DNA from: Caenorhabditis remanei
Taxonomy: Eukaryota; Nematoda; Chromadorea; Rhabditida; Rhabditidae
Direction of reading: 5' to 3'
DNA length: 64,000 nt
Assembly (NCBI RefSeq): GCF_010183535.1
Contig: NC_071331.1
Location: forward strand, 930,001 to 994,000
The notes beneath the pieces were generated by a model that searched no databases, was not told where the DNA came from, and worked only from the letters and a program-made list of their open reading frames with translations. The position numbers were made by a program, and so were the translations under genes. Positions 46,157-58,635 of this stretch are shown here, in pieces (position 1 is the stretch's first letter; each line of letters starts with the position of its first letter).

Positions 46157-47619
46157 TCAATCCATTTTCAGCATCTCCACCTCCACCTCATCATTAAATC
46201 TGACAGCCTTCTTCTTAAAATCCACGCTCGCATTGTATGCAGTGAGTATATCCACTCCAATAATCAACTCTGATCCCAGGGTGCACTCCTCAAATACAGT
46301 AAGAACTACAGGGAGGTAGTAGCCGGAGAATTCAAGTTCCACTGAAAATATTTTATTTTTTTGTGGCTTTTTTGCTTTTCAAGGCCCGGGAAGCCCCGAG
46401 CGAGCCAGCTTTCAGAAAATGAACCAAAATTTTCAATTTTTCATTGAAAATGTGAAAATTTCTGAAAGATTTTCAGAATTTCTTCTAATTTTGACAAAAG
46501 AAGTTCCTCGAAGTGTCTTCTTTCAAACGTTTCAAGAATTATGACCCTGATACTTTCAAGTCCGTAGATTCCGAATCTGAATTAAAATCCGGCTGGATCC
46601 TTTTGTGAACCGAGTTAAGAGCCGTCAAACTTTGTCTATAGCTAAGCTTTTTTGCTACTGACCGCGTGCCAATCCAATGAGAAAAGTTTGACTGCTCATA
46701 ACTCGGTTCACAGGAGGATTAAGCAGAATTGTGTTTCAGATTCGGAATCTAGGAACTCAAAAGTATCAGGTGCCAGATTCTTGAGTAATTTGAAAAAGGA
46801 CATTTCAAGGAATTCCCTTGTGAATCGAAGTCGAAAATTTGACATTCTCCCAATAAGATTCAAAAAATTTCAAAAAATTCGAAAACATTTGAATCTTAAA
46901 TTTTGGCGCCGAGTACCCGGATTGACAAGTATAGATTTTAGACACCCTGAGAGCTATGACGTAACGTACCCTCCAAAATTTTCCCCATCGCTTTGCTAAC
47001 CCCTCCAATCCCTTGAGCATCCACCTGGAATCTCGAATCAAGCCTTCCCAGAATCCCACACTTCTCTGCCAAGGATCTAGTGATGATGGAGAGTTGAGCA
47101 CCTGGAAGAGGAAAAATTAGGCCTCATTTTTCAGCCAATAAAAATACCTGTATCCACCAGAGCCGTAATCAGTACCCCTTCCACACAAAGTTGAATATGG
47201 GGCATCGGAGATTTCACAAAAAAATGGGCGAGTTTATCCGTTGCATTTTTGTAGGCCTTCTTTAGCTCCAGGAGAATTTTCAACTTTTTTGAGTCCCGAT
47301 GGTACACCATCAATTCCTGTCCGTCATGTGGACTGAGGTCCTAACATTGGAAGTCTATATGTACATAAAAATCGCCGACTCACAAAACTCGCTCCACCGT
47401 ACTCCTTGGCACTCCATATCTCCATGTCCCCACAGTAAACCAAAAAATCCGTGTTGAATTGCCCGAGGTTGTTGAAAATTATCATTTCTATACGGTCATC
47501 GGGGGAAGCCTAGAGTCAGGGTGCGTTGCGGTTGCGTCGCGGTTTTCTAAGTTTACCTCCACTTCCTTCAATGGAATTTCCTCCTCATCTGTGATTAATC
47601 CGATAGAAAAATGCAACAT
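46157..47619 (-). CDS. small DDI1-like ubiquitin-like/retropepsin protein
   Basis: Exons in gene order: 47619-47557, 47509-47384, 47340-47148, 47101-46970, 46341-46157 (232 aa). N-terminus MLHFSIGLITDEEEIPLKEV to HDGQELMVYHRD matches the layout of a ubiquitin-like domain (final PHDGQELMV strand). A short linker leads to a retropepsin domain: LVDTGAQLSII (active site DTGAQ, 126-130), GVDILTAYNASVDF and KKAVRF near the end. DDI1 cleaves polyubiquitinated clients; the same is inferred here. The helical region and UBA domain of full DDI1 are absent, so it is a shortened paralogue or a divergent relative. The gene upstream (47706-50014) ends 86 bp before this ATG, as in an operon, though I see no good spliced-leader acceptor in the gap. 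The last intron (46342-46969) holds a repeat. Confidence 0.85.
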
Positions 47620-47705
47620 ATCGTTTATTTTAATTAAAAAATAATAATAAATGAATTATTTAAGGATTAGAAACAGAAGGTCACGCTTTTAAAAACCAAA
47701 ATTTT

Positions 47706-50014
47706 TTATCCGAAAATTTCCGCAAACTGGTATCCACGCATGACGACTTCATCCGCTCGCTCTGGTGACTCACGGATAAGATTCAGGGCCTGAAACCAAT
47801 TCAAAATAAGATTTTTATCAATAGAGCACACTTGCATACCTTCGAAAGAGTCACTGCAAACACTTGACCATTCTCCGCCTCGAAATCAATGAGACATGCA
47901 GCGTCCTTGCAGTGTTGGAGGTCCATGGCGAACATTTCGAGCTGAAATTACGTATTTTTACCGATAATAGTTTTCAGGGGGGTTTACTGTAGCCAAGAAT
48001 CCAGGATCCACTTTTTCATCGAGGTCAACGAGAAGTTTTACCATGTCATCCAAAAAGATTGCAGCAGATTGAACGCGCTGAAAACAATTAATTTAATTTG
48101 GGTTTCATCAATAAGGAAAAAACTTACATCTCCACAATCAGTTTTTCTGCAATGTTCAATGAGATTGGAGAGGAGGCGCGTTGGGGGATCTGAAATCGGA
48201 TATCGATTGCTAATCAAAAATTTTATCTCATAAAATTAGGAGTCAGTATTTTGATTTTTAATACCTTATTATATAGCAGTATATTTATTGTTACTAAAAT
48301 GCTTGTGAGTCAAAATCAGGATTATGAAACAGTAAGGAGAAGAAATATACTTTTTGTAAGTTTTGAAGACGAAGAAGGTGAATAGAAAGTTTTTAATTTG
48401 GGCACCCATTGTTAAAAATATAGTCGATCACATTGATTCTGATCATTCTAAAACGACATGTCTCAATTTGCCACAAACGTGAAACACTATGTTTTTGCAG
48501 TGATAGTTTTTGTTTATAGTTTTGATAAAGTTTTTAATTTTAATTAAATTAAATTTATTGATTGAAAAGAAGAATCAAATCACTGACTGGTTACATTAAA
48601 ATAAGGTAAGATGCCGTTTTAATTCAGGACAGGAGCACAGAAGTTACTGTTTATCGAAATTGTTAAAGATCTGCCCTGAATTTTTTAGAATTCTGTATTT
48701 GGTGAAGCTATGTACAGGTAACAACGTAATTTTTATTTCTGTTGTATTATTGACAAGTTCGAATGTATGCTCACCCTAGAACGAATTCCGCATATGATAA
48801 TTATGAAACACAGCTAAATTCTTGGGTTCCAAAAAAAGTCTTCTTAAGACTAACACGCTCAATTTGTAACCCGCTAAATAAAAAATATGAGATTTCTCAA
48901 TTTCTCATAAACTTGAAACACGTCTTTTTCCAGTAATAGATGGTCTCAATGCTCATGAACAACATTAATTCCAAAACGTTTTTTTTTTCTTCAATTACTT
49001 TTGGAAGTTTTATTTATATGTACTTTCGATAAAGTTACTGCTTCTAAAAAGTGATAAAGGTCAGTCCTAAACGTTTTCGGGAGTTTTGTGTCATATTCTT
49101 AGTTTCTGATATCATAAAACGTTTTGAGCCTATTATCTATTCAGGTTTCATTAAAATTGGTCCAGTACGGTGAGGCAGGCAAAATATACAAAAAAATAAA
49201 AGACAGATTTGTGGATTATTATTTGTGAGCCGCGAATATGTTACTATTGTCGTTTGGTACCTTGAAACATTTTCTGCTATCATTGAAACGGTATTTTTCA
49301 GAAGCATCAATGGACATCTAGAATATCAAGACGTCTGAAGTAATTCTTCTTGTGATACTTCACAAATTACACAATTAATAAAGCATTGAGGAAGGATCAA
49401 TCTGAGTAGTTGTGAAGCACTTTTTCAGATAAAAAACGTGTAAGAAACAGTAAAATTTGACTCAAATGTTGAAAATGTTTTGAAGATAACAAGCCTATCA
49501 AGAGTATTTATCTTTCTTGTTTGGATAGGAATATGTTGTTAATGGAATCGTACTCTAGTTTCAGCCAGTACGATTTAAAGAACCAACTTACACAACTAGT
49601 TTGAAATTATTCAGGTCAGTCAAGAAATTTAATCATTCAATTATCTTCTACTCATAAAAATGTGGATTTTAATTAAATTCTGAAACTTTCCATAGCGAAT
49701 AGCTTTCTCTAATCCGTACAATTACTAGACATTGTTGAATTTATAAGGCACTCAACTATGAAAACCCCCTGAAACCGTGAGAACTCACCTCTTCTCAAAT
49801 CGTATCCCTTGAACTCCTGTGCTCCATAAACTTGTAAAAACTGTGGAGAAATCACGAGGACCCCGAGAACACAAATAAAGAGAATCATCATCAGAAATGT
49901 ATCAAGGATCTTCGATTCAAATGCGATTTCCTCCAATACTCTAACGAAAAGTCGTCGGAAAGGAGGAGGAGAAGGAGTGGGTTTGGAGTTGGTAATGGGG
50001 AGAATCGCTGTCAT
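47706..50014 (-). CDS. unrecognised single-pass membrane protein
   Basis: Exons in gene order: 50014-49789, 48189-48128, 48077-47988, 47941-47840, 47789-47706 (187 aa, frame open throughout). Proline-rich N-terminus, then a membrane segment LMMILFICVLGVLVI (about 38-59), then a mostly helical C-terminal domain with RLLSNLIEHCRKTDCG, AIFLDDMVKLLVDLDEKVD, LQHCKDAACLIDFE and ALNLIRESPERADEV. The four Cys in HCRKTDC and HCKDAAC might form disulfides. I do not recognise the family. Intron 1 is 1.6 kb and otherwise featureless. A decayed copy of its first-exon/promoter region (GGTAATGGGGAGAATCGCTG) recurs at 51342-51500. The start at 50014 is the ATG just before the proline-rich stretch; an upstream in-frame extension to 50110 is possible. 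Confidence 0.72.
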
Positions 50015-52033
50015 TTGATATGACGAATCGACGGTTTGTTTGGAATATTGAATACGGGGAGAGGAGGGGAGGAGCCTAAGGTAGGCGGAGGAATGGGAGA
50101 ATATAAACATAAATTGTTTATAATTTGCAGGAGAGTAGGAATTGGAAGCTGTAATTGGATCTTAGTGAGTCAGCTAGCTGGTGATTGGAGGAATCGAACA
50201 ATTATTTTTAATAGTTTTAGGTCACATGAGAGTTCTAAGAATTGTAAAGAGGTTTACAGTGATAAGATTTCTCAGAACAAAATAATGTGAACGAAAAAAA
50301 CATTTTGAGATGAAACCAACAGGAAACCGAAAATTTTTAGTAAATGTTAATCTCACATCAGACTGATTACTTCGAATTCTTGGCTCTCTCCTAGTTTAGA
50401 GGGCCAAATTGCATTGAGAGGACCAGGGAGGACCCAAAAACATGTATATTCCACTAAACCTGTCGTCAAATGACTTCAAAATTCTTGTTATGTCCTCGTA
50501 ACTATCAGAGCCTAACTGTCTACAATTATCTTATCGTTCAGAAACTGAAAACTTAATTTGTGAAAACGATTAGACATTATTCTCATTCAGTTTTATTTGA
50601 AACAAAAACTACGAGACTGAATTTTACTGTCTCATTAGCAAGATTCAGTAAGTTGTTTTACTCCGATTTCAGTTTATTCCTCAACGTAGCTTGTGCTGTG
50701 AAAAAATAAAGTTTGGCCAAGGATTTTCAAAGCAATCTAGTGCAGAAGTGAACTAAAGTGTTTTAGCCCGCGAAATCCGTTTTGAAAATCCTTGGCAAAA
50801 CTTTTTTTTCACAATTTCACTGCTTCACATCATCAAAGCTAGTCGATCTCATCCACCATCGACTGTTATTGAAGTCATGACACATGCATTTCAGAACTCA
50901 CAAAGTGACATGAAGCAAAATTTTAGAAGCGGTACCTCTGAATCTCCAATCATGACACAATACAATAATATCGTTATATCATCCTCTTGAAATTGTATTG
51001 AATTTTTGAGAAAATCTGTCAGAAAAAAACGGAGAAAAAAGCAAAAATTCTTCAAAGTAAAGAACAAGATGGGTAATTCTATAACTATAGAACGAAAACT
51101 ATTAAACTAGTTTAAAAATTAAAAATTCTAACTAAACACAATGCTCTTCATTTTAGAACAACTACATAATTGAAAACACAAAAACTTCAAAAAACCGAGT
51201 TGTTACTTTGACAACTCATTTCTGGTACGATAATTGCTTTTTTTCGATTTAGTCATAGCTAGTCCTTAATAATCTCGAGTAAAACTGTCCATGATACTGA
51301 AACAATAAGCGTTGGATAGTTTGTTTTAGAATTCTAACATAGTAATGGGGAGAATCGCTGTCATTTTACATGGCTTGTTTGAAATAGTAATTTTAGGGAG
51401 AAGGAAATTTGGATGAAAGGCGGCTACACTGATAGTTGAAGCAGGAGCAAAACTGTGATGTATGCAGAAATTGTTTATAATTCAGAAGGGAAAAGTGGTG
51501 AAGATTGATGGAAATTGAATGACAATGTAACAAAACTAAATCTTTTGTGCGATAAAAAGGAGTTAGAAACGTTTTCGATCTAACTTTCTTTAATCCAAGT
51601 TTTGGAACTGAAATACTGTAGTACAGATATCAGATTGTCAGGAATTCGATGTTGTTGCTTACAATAAAAGAAGCCACAGGAACAATGCAAACCTCTCTAA
51701 ATGTGTACTGGTTATAATTTCAATGAAATTTGAAGGGATTTTCTTAAATGAGCAGCTAATATAAATGTTTGGAAGTTCTAAAATTGAAAAAAACGAAAGC
51801 ATGGGTTGAAGCTTGAAATGATCTCTTAATAACAACAATTAACAAATACTACAGTTTACGATCTTGTTGAAATGGAAATATTTTTGGCTGATAATGCATC
51901 TGAAATGGACAAGTGATAAGTTTTACTATTTCATCTTTTGAATAATGGTTTGGGATATCGAATTCTTCATTGGTGATCCTCGTCTACACGGATTGACAAA
52001 AATATAGAAACACTCACAAGAAGTTAGAAAAAT
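50015..52033. other. intergenic stretch, partial duplicate of the upstream gene's first exon
   Basis: 51342-51500 repeats the start region of the membrane-protein gene with many changes and no usable ORF. 50694-50818 is an inverted repeat (AAGTTTGGCCAAGGATTTTC and complement CTTGGCAAAACTT). The rest shows nothing I can name. Confidence 0.5.
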
Positions 52034-52374
52034 CAAAAGTCGGGCCCGCCCGCGCCGGGCCGGGCCGAGATTTTTCTTGACCGGGCCGGGCCGGGCCGAA
52101 ATTTCTCTTGGCCCGGCCCGGCCCGGTCGGCCCGGATTCAAAAATGGGTACCCATTTTTACCAATTTTTTTTTTGAAATTTTTCGAAAAATTTTGATTCA
52201 ATTTTAAATGTTTATTCGAAAACTATACTTTTTTCAAAAAAGCTGCAAAAAATTTCCAAAAAAAAGTTCAAAAACAAAAAATGTTTTGAAAAAAAGTTTC
52301 AAAACGGGCCGAGCGGGCCGGGCCGAGATTTTTCCTGATTTTGGTCCGGCCCGGCCCGGCCCGTGACAAGTCTG
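52034..52374. mobile_element. hAT-like GC-rich MITE, copy 5 (left end decayed)
   Basis: The right end is GACAAGTCTG; the left end is shortened to CAAAAGTCGGGCC. The 8-bp duplication AGAAAAAT still flanks it (52026-52033, 52375-52382). Confidence 0.82.
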
Positions 52375-52723
52375 AGAAAAATAGGAAAATCGCAAGTTAA
52401 AAACATCAAATTCGAAATTTTCGTCCAACATTGAGTCTTTTTTTAATCAATGGGCATGTTCCTTGTTTCTGTCATTTTCATCAATGTATTACCGTTTTAC
52501 AATAATATTATTTAAAAATTTAGTCTCACAGCAATTTGATAAACACATGTCAAATTAGATTGTGGTTTCTATAAATGTCAAAATAAAATTATATACTGTT
52601 TCAATACGGAAACAATGAGTTGAATCAAAAGGTATGCAAAGTTGTGTTTGACAAACCCAAACCATTACTTATTGAAATCGTGAAGGGCTACTTGCAGTGG
52701 TATTTCTGAACACTGTGAAAACA

Positions 52724-53122
52724 CAGACTTGTCACGGGCCGTGGCCCGGCCCGGCCCGCTCGGCCCGTTTTGAAACATTTTTGTTTTTGAACTTTTTTTG
52801 GAAATTTTTGGAAATTTTTGGAAATTTTTTGAAATTTTTTGAAAAAAGTATGGTTTTCGAATTAACATTCAAAATTGAATCAAAATGTGAATACCTATGT
52901 ATGATAATTTAAGCATTTTCACTCTTTTTTTCGAAAAATTTCAAAAAAAAAATGGTAAAAATGGGTACCCATTTTCGAATCCGGGCCGACCGGGCCGGGC
53001 CGGGCCAAGAGAAATTTCGGCCCGGCCCGGCCCGGTCAAGAAAAATCTCGGCCCGGCCCGGCCCGGTCAAGAAAAATCTCGGCCCGGCCCGGCCCGGGCC
53101 GGCCCGATTTTTGACAAGTCTG
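52724..53122. mobile_element. hAT-like GC-rich MITE, copy 6
   Basis: CAGACTTGTC and GACAAGTCTG ends, 8-bp duplication TGAAAACA (52716-52723 and 53123-53130). The right half has an extra GGCCCGGCCCGG tandem unit compared with copy 1. Confidence 0.9.
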
Positions 53123-53185
53123 TGAAAACACAGCAAAACAGATGAAGAAAACGGCAATTTATTAATTTCACAGGAAACTTTATTC

Positions 53186-54118
53186 TCAGGTATTTTTTCG
53201 CACTTTGCCCACGAAATGGGCAGCATGGCCGAGAGAAAAGGGCCGCGGGGCCTGCCCTACGCCGGCACTCGTGCCGATTTTGAGGGCCACATGGCCCATT
53301 TCGTGGGCAAAGTGCCGAGATTTGGTACAACGAGCAGCATTCCTCTCCTTTCGCTCCTTACCATTTAGCACTATAATTAACCAGATTACACATTTTTGTA
53401 CTTTTCTACTATTTATTCATCAAAATTTAACAAAAATAGTAATTTCAGTAATAATGGGGAGTAATACGATAAAATAAACTAGAATTTGTCAAACTTTGAA
53501 ATGGGGATTAGGAATACAGGAGAAGAATATAATTTTTAGTAAAAGTTACAAAAATACAAATTAAAACAAATAATCTACAGGAAATGCGAAAATTAACAGA
53601 GACGAGCAGTGGAGTAGCCGGAGCGCGTAGTTGATGAAGATGCTCGTATTGCTGAATTTATTTCTTGTTCCGCTGAAATTTGTTAAAAATTGAAAGAAAA
53701 AAAAGAAAAAAAGAAAATAGTAGCGTCTTACCTGTTTTATCGGAGGATCTGTATAGATTGTCTCATCTTCTAATTGAAAAAAGTAGCATAAAATAGAAGG
53801 AGGAAAGAATTGAAAAAGAAACGAAATAAATTAGAAAAATCGTGGTGAAAAATCAGCGTGTGCTGTAGAGCGCGATTTCTCAACTTGTGCCCACTTCGGG
53901 CCAATGTGGTGCCCAACCGGGGCCAAACAGGTGCCCAACTCGTGCCCACATCCAACCAGCCTCTCCTTTCGGCAACCAACTCTCCAGCTTGTGCCCAACC
54001 CGCGCCAAACTAGTGCCCACTGGGCCATGTGGCCCTTTTTGTGGGCAATTTGCCCTATTCAATAGCCACATGGCCCATTTAACAGTTTCACTGCCCAACC
54101 CTCGCCAAAAAATACCTG
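53186..54118. repeat. GC-rich GTGCCCAACTCG / CACTTTGCCCACGAAATGGGC region
   Basis: CAGGTATTTTTTCGC at the left and GCCAAAAAATACCTG at the right form an inverted pair. Inside, CACTTTGCCCACGAAATGGGC is inverted at 53300-53320, and degenerate GTGCCCAACTCGCGCCAA units fill 53885-54110. ORFs here are by-products of the repeats. Confidence 0.55.
53595..53769 (-). CDS. possible 3' exons of an unidentified gene
   Basis: 53769-53732 (EDETIYTDPPIKQ then a good GTAAG donor) and a downstream TTTCAG acceptor look like exons. However, splicing gives RNKK and a stop, while the most gene-like reading of the next exon (EQEINSAIRASSSTTRSGYS) is in another frame. No upstream exons found. Weak. Confidence 0.2.
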
Positions 54119-55193
54119 AGTTGTTACTCCTAGGACAATTATTAACCGTGACTTTGATACATCATTATCGGGAAAAATGGAAAAATAGTAAGTTACGAAT
54201 CGAATCTAATGGAATTGAAAACTGAGTGATCGTAAAAATAGGTGGTAAATACAGTCTCCTTGAAACAATAGACTAATTGGATCATCAAAAATTACTGAAA
54301 TGATTGGATTTCTAGATGCCATATGAACAATCAGATCCATTGGAATAGATTCACAACAAAAAACTGAAACCAACCAACTATACTACAAAATAGAGGAATA
54401 ACCATTAATTGATGACACAGTGGAACAGAAAAAAATAGGAATCAAGAAAAACAAACGAGTTAGGAGTGTTAGGAGGATCAATTATGCCCGGTACCCGTAG
54501 CTATTCAAACTGACTATAAACCGAGAAAGAGAAGCAAGTGGCCTTTGTCTCCGAATATTAACAGTGTTGGTGAATTAGTAAAATTTCACAACATATTATT
54601 TTCCATTCGTCTTCATCCTGTCTTGTTTCTTTAAAATATCTTACAATTTTTACAACTTGGTTACAATTAGATCGGTTTATTATCGCTATGTCGGAACAGT
54701 AAGATTTCTGCAAAAAAACAGAAACAAAACGGTCCGATACTCGAACTATTCTCTTATGTCTAGTAGAAACTGTTGCCAACTTCGAAATCTTATGATTTTC
54801 ACAGTTTTAAGGAAATACTTATTATTTTCATACACATGGTTCCTTGTTTGCTAGTAATTACAAACTGATTCAGTTTGAATGAAAGTTTGAAAAAAAAAGA
54901 AGTTAGCTAGACCATGGGGGAAATCTATAGAAAAAGAGACACCTTCGTCACTCATATGTCGGATAGAACAACGAAAGACCTTGTTTGCCGAAAACTTTTG
55001 CTTTCTTTTTTTTTAAATGTGAACACTTTTAAAGTTATTTTTTCTCTCCTTTTAAAAATTCAGTATAACAATTAATAAAAAACATGATAGGGAGAAAACA
55101 AGTTTGAAATTCAGAAAGAAATTCAGAAAATTTAAAAAAAAACTATTCCTGCCTCATTCATTCTATTTCTTTAATAGCATTTGCCAAGTGCTC
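54119..55193. other. gap without recognised features
   Basis: AT-rich sequence with only short ORFs. I see no coding, RNA or repeat signal that I can name. Confidence 0.4.
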
Positions 55194-56672
55194 TCACTTA
55201 TCAACATTGAATCTGGTAATAATGGACAGATTCAAGTCCCTGACTCGGGATAAGGCAGTGTGTACACTGTCTTCCTGAAAATCCCGTCAGTGACGACGAT
55301 GACACCGTCAAAAGAGAGTCCTTGGGACTTATGATATGTAGAAGCCTCGGCGGCCATTATTGGAAATTGTTCCCAGAATACAGTTCCCTCCTCATTTTGG
55401 TATTTGGTACGGTTGACTCTGTACTTGCCGGTTTTCGGGAGGCTGAGAAAAATCCGTTGTTATGATTATAATGTAGTCGACTTTTAAACTCACTCAATGA
55501 TTATGAAATCATCACCGATTTCAGACAGGCACCCGATGGGCCCATTCACCACCTTATCGGCTGCAGCGATGTTTTTGGTGACCATCATTTTACAGCCAAT
55601 TGCGAGCCGAAAGTCCTGCATAACTCCTTCGTAATAGTGAGGCTTGGAGTTTTCGGGTGGGTTTTTCATTAGTGGTTTGATGACCCGTATGCCTCCCAAT
55701 TATGTTATCTTCTGAAATAATGATGATATTATTCTGATTTTTGTAATCTTTTGAAATTACCCATTCGTTTAATTCATCCACCTGACATCTTCTTGGCGCC
55801 AAAATGAAAAAGTCTTTTCCAGGGTGGGCCTCTTCCAATTTGCTTAACTTCTCGAAGAGTGCTTCGGGTGTCGCTGTGTGTGCTGTGTGCTGTTTTTGGA
55901 GATGTCGTTGTACTTCTGATCCGCGTAGATCAGTTGTTCGCTCCAACATCTCGATCTCCTCGTCGGTGGCTTCAAAAAGTTTGCACCGCTCATTGAGTCC
56001 ATGGAGCACTTCTCTATCGCTTGCGGCGCCGATTCGGACAGCAGCCAGAAGTCGAGCCTCCTCTGGGTCAGTATTCCGGTTGTTTGTCTCTAACTCCACC
56101 ATCTTTAAGAACCTCCAAAGTTGTTCGGTAGTTGCCAGTCCCTCCTTCTCACGAACACGTTTGATGCCATACGGTAGTTCTGTAATTTAAGTTTTTAAGA
56201 TTATTTTTATTAATTTTTAGATGTTTCATCAAAGACATTCGTGTTTCCGAATGGAAGTTGAAGAAAGTAAGCCGAATGCCACGATTGACAAACCACCAAA
56301 TGGCTTTTGCACCTCTAGAACCACCTGGAGGAGATAATCCAACTCTGCGAGGATGACAGGCTCCAATAGACTAATCTCATTATCAGTATCATGACCCCCC
56401 CCGGAACTTCAAGTGGAGCTTTTTCTTCTTCCACAAGGGGACATTTTCAAAATGTCCCATCTTTTTTGGCTATAAAATTCAATTCAAATGATGGATGTTT
56501 TAATGAAAAATTACCGGAAGAAGAAACATTGAATGGAGGGTCCGTCCATCGATGTTGGCGTCCCTATTGGAGCTGTGACGAGATGTGCGTTAGCTCCAAG
56601 CTCCAAGTCAATCAATCCTCTGATTGAACGCAGAAGGATCGTTTTTCCAGTTCCAGCCAAATTAATATAATA
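55194..56672 (-). pseudogene. decayed Pif1-type helicase (probably Helitron-derived)
   Basis: In minus-strand order: Walker A NLAGTGKTILLRSI (about 56670-56630), then KPFGG-like, ELPYGIKRVREKE, LWRFLKMVELE, LLAAVRIGAASDREVL, FILAPRRCQVDELNEWV, then in a shifted frame MQDFRLAIGCKMMVTKNI ... VVNGPIGCL, then YHKSQGLSFDGVIVV (motif V) and TALSRVRDLNLSIITRF (motif VI), with a stop at 55194. Order and motifs fit Pif1 helicases. At least one frame change lies near 55700 (with a TAA in the correct frame) and one stop near 56500. Caenorhabditis Helitrons carry such helicases. No Rep/HUH domain or Helitron ends seen. Confidence 0.8.
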
Positions 56673-58635
56673 AAAATAAATTTCGGAATTTCAGAAAAAT
56701 CAAAAAAAAATCTTATAAAGTTCGACGACTATCCAGTAAATTGTCTAAAAGGCGGAATGAGTAAAATTTCGCCCCCAATTAAAACAATTCGAAAGAAAAA
56801 TGTCATCCTTTCATGTACCCGACACATGACTAACAAAGAAGAATGTGTCAACAGATAGTTCCTTTGTCTGTGATTTGGAATACGTCTTTTGAAGAAAAGA
56901 ATTTCTCTCTTTTTTTAAATACGTTTTGTATGTGAAAAGGTTCTGTAGTGCAGCTGGAGGTAAAGTTTGGAATGTTATTCATCTGACTTAGTTTTTAAAA
57001 TTAAAATTTTCGTTTTCTTGAAGAAGATTAGGAGTGAGCTATTCTGAAAAAATACCGGTCATATGTATGAAAATCTCATTGATTAATAATCAATGATTAT
57101 CGCATTAAAATCTATTTTCAACAATCTTCAGAAACCGGCAAAATTGAAAACCTGAACTGTTTAAAATTCTCATTCTTTGTTTGTTCTTTGCGACTGTCGA
57201 GACGGTATTTTTAAAACTTCTAATTGGACTCAACTTTTATTGAGGCTCCGTGTCTAATCGTCACTTTGACTGTAAAATTTCATAGCCATGACAAAATTTT
57301 TCTGAAATGCTATTTTATCAAAAAAGTTAAGTTTCACTAAAAACTTAAATCAGTTTTTCTAATTTTTCCTACAATTAAGTCTTTGAACTAAAATCCACTA
57401 TGGTTACACACAGTAGAAATTAGAAAAAAAAGTGTGTGGGTATAAAACCGAAAACTTTTTATTTGCCTTCGAAATCTTTATTTAAAAATTTGATAGCTAT
57501 GAACTCCAGAAGAACGGTTCTAGTCAATTAATAACGTTTGAAATATACTTGTGGAAGCATCAAAGATACATTAATTTCGGTCAGCTTTGTTCCCACCATA
57601 GTTTGAACTAATAGTTACGCATCATTTTAATATGGTGAATAATGAAGTTGTTTTGAGAATATAATCAGGTACATCAATGTGGAAAATATTCTGTTTGGAG
57701 CGTCAGTACTGAAACATTCTTTGTTCTTTTGATGCAATCACACGCTCAAATTCATGTAAGAACACTTTACAGCCCTATTTGATGTGACTATGCGACAGAG
57801 AAAGCTGTAACAGCGTCCAGACACCTAGCACGAAAGTGGATCTTAAAGAAATTTACAAAACAATCTTTCTGAAAAGAATCTCTGAACATTTAAACTATCA
57901 GAAACTCTTCAAAAAATTTAACCATTCCGTCATCAGTTTATATTTTGAGCTCAAATAAGCAAATACAATAATAAGATGTCATGATTTCAAACTCCTAGTA
58001 AGAATATTCTAAAAAGGAATTATTGGCTAGTTACTGAGAAACTGAAAAAGTTGAAAAAAGACTTGATAGCACTTAAAAAATTATTATTTATTGAAAATTA
58101 AAAAGTTGAAACACTGAAAATAAGTTTAAGAAATATATTAAATCAGCTTGTCGGGCTGACTGACTTCACATCTGAACAATGACAGCTATGAAAATTTGAA
58201 AACACGCTAACAGAAATAAAGAAAAAGAATTTCCAGTTTCATCAATAACTGAACCTCCAGAAAGTTTTTGTTACAGAATTCATGGATTCCTAGAGTTTCT
58301 TACTGAAAAAGAAAAAAACTGTGATAAAATGTAGAGGAAAGTCGGTTGAACTAATTTATAATATCCCCCTGAATTATGAAAAACTGTTGAAACAGAATGC
58401 AAAATCAGGTGTGAGAATCTTTCAATTGTAAAAAGATTTTTCATAAATTTCCAATTTCAGTAAAACGGTAAAGTATTGAAACACTCTATATCCACTGATT
58501 TCTTATGGGGTTGAAAAAAAAAGTTATGTGTTAGAAAAAAACATTTCGAAAAGAATTGATCTAGCATGAAAAACCACTTGCAATTTTTGAAAAAAAAAAC
58601 AAGAAAACCATCGAAAAGATGCTGAAACAAGAGTA
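56673..58635. other. gap without recognised genes
   Basis: AT-rich sequence with no ORF of note and no strong repeat beyond short A/T runs. Confidence 0.45.
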
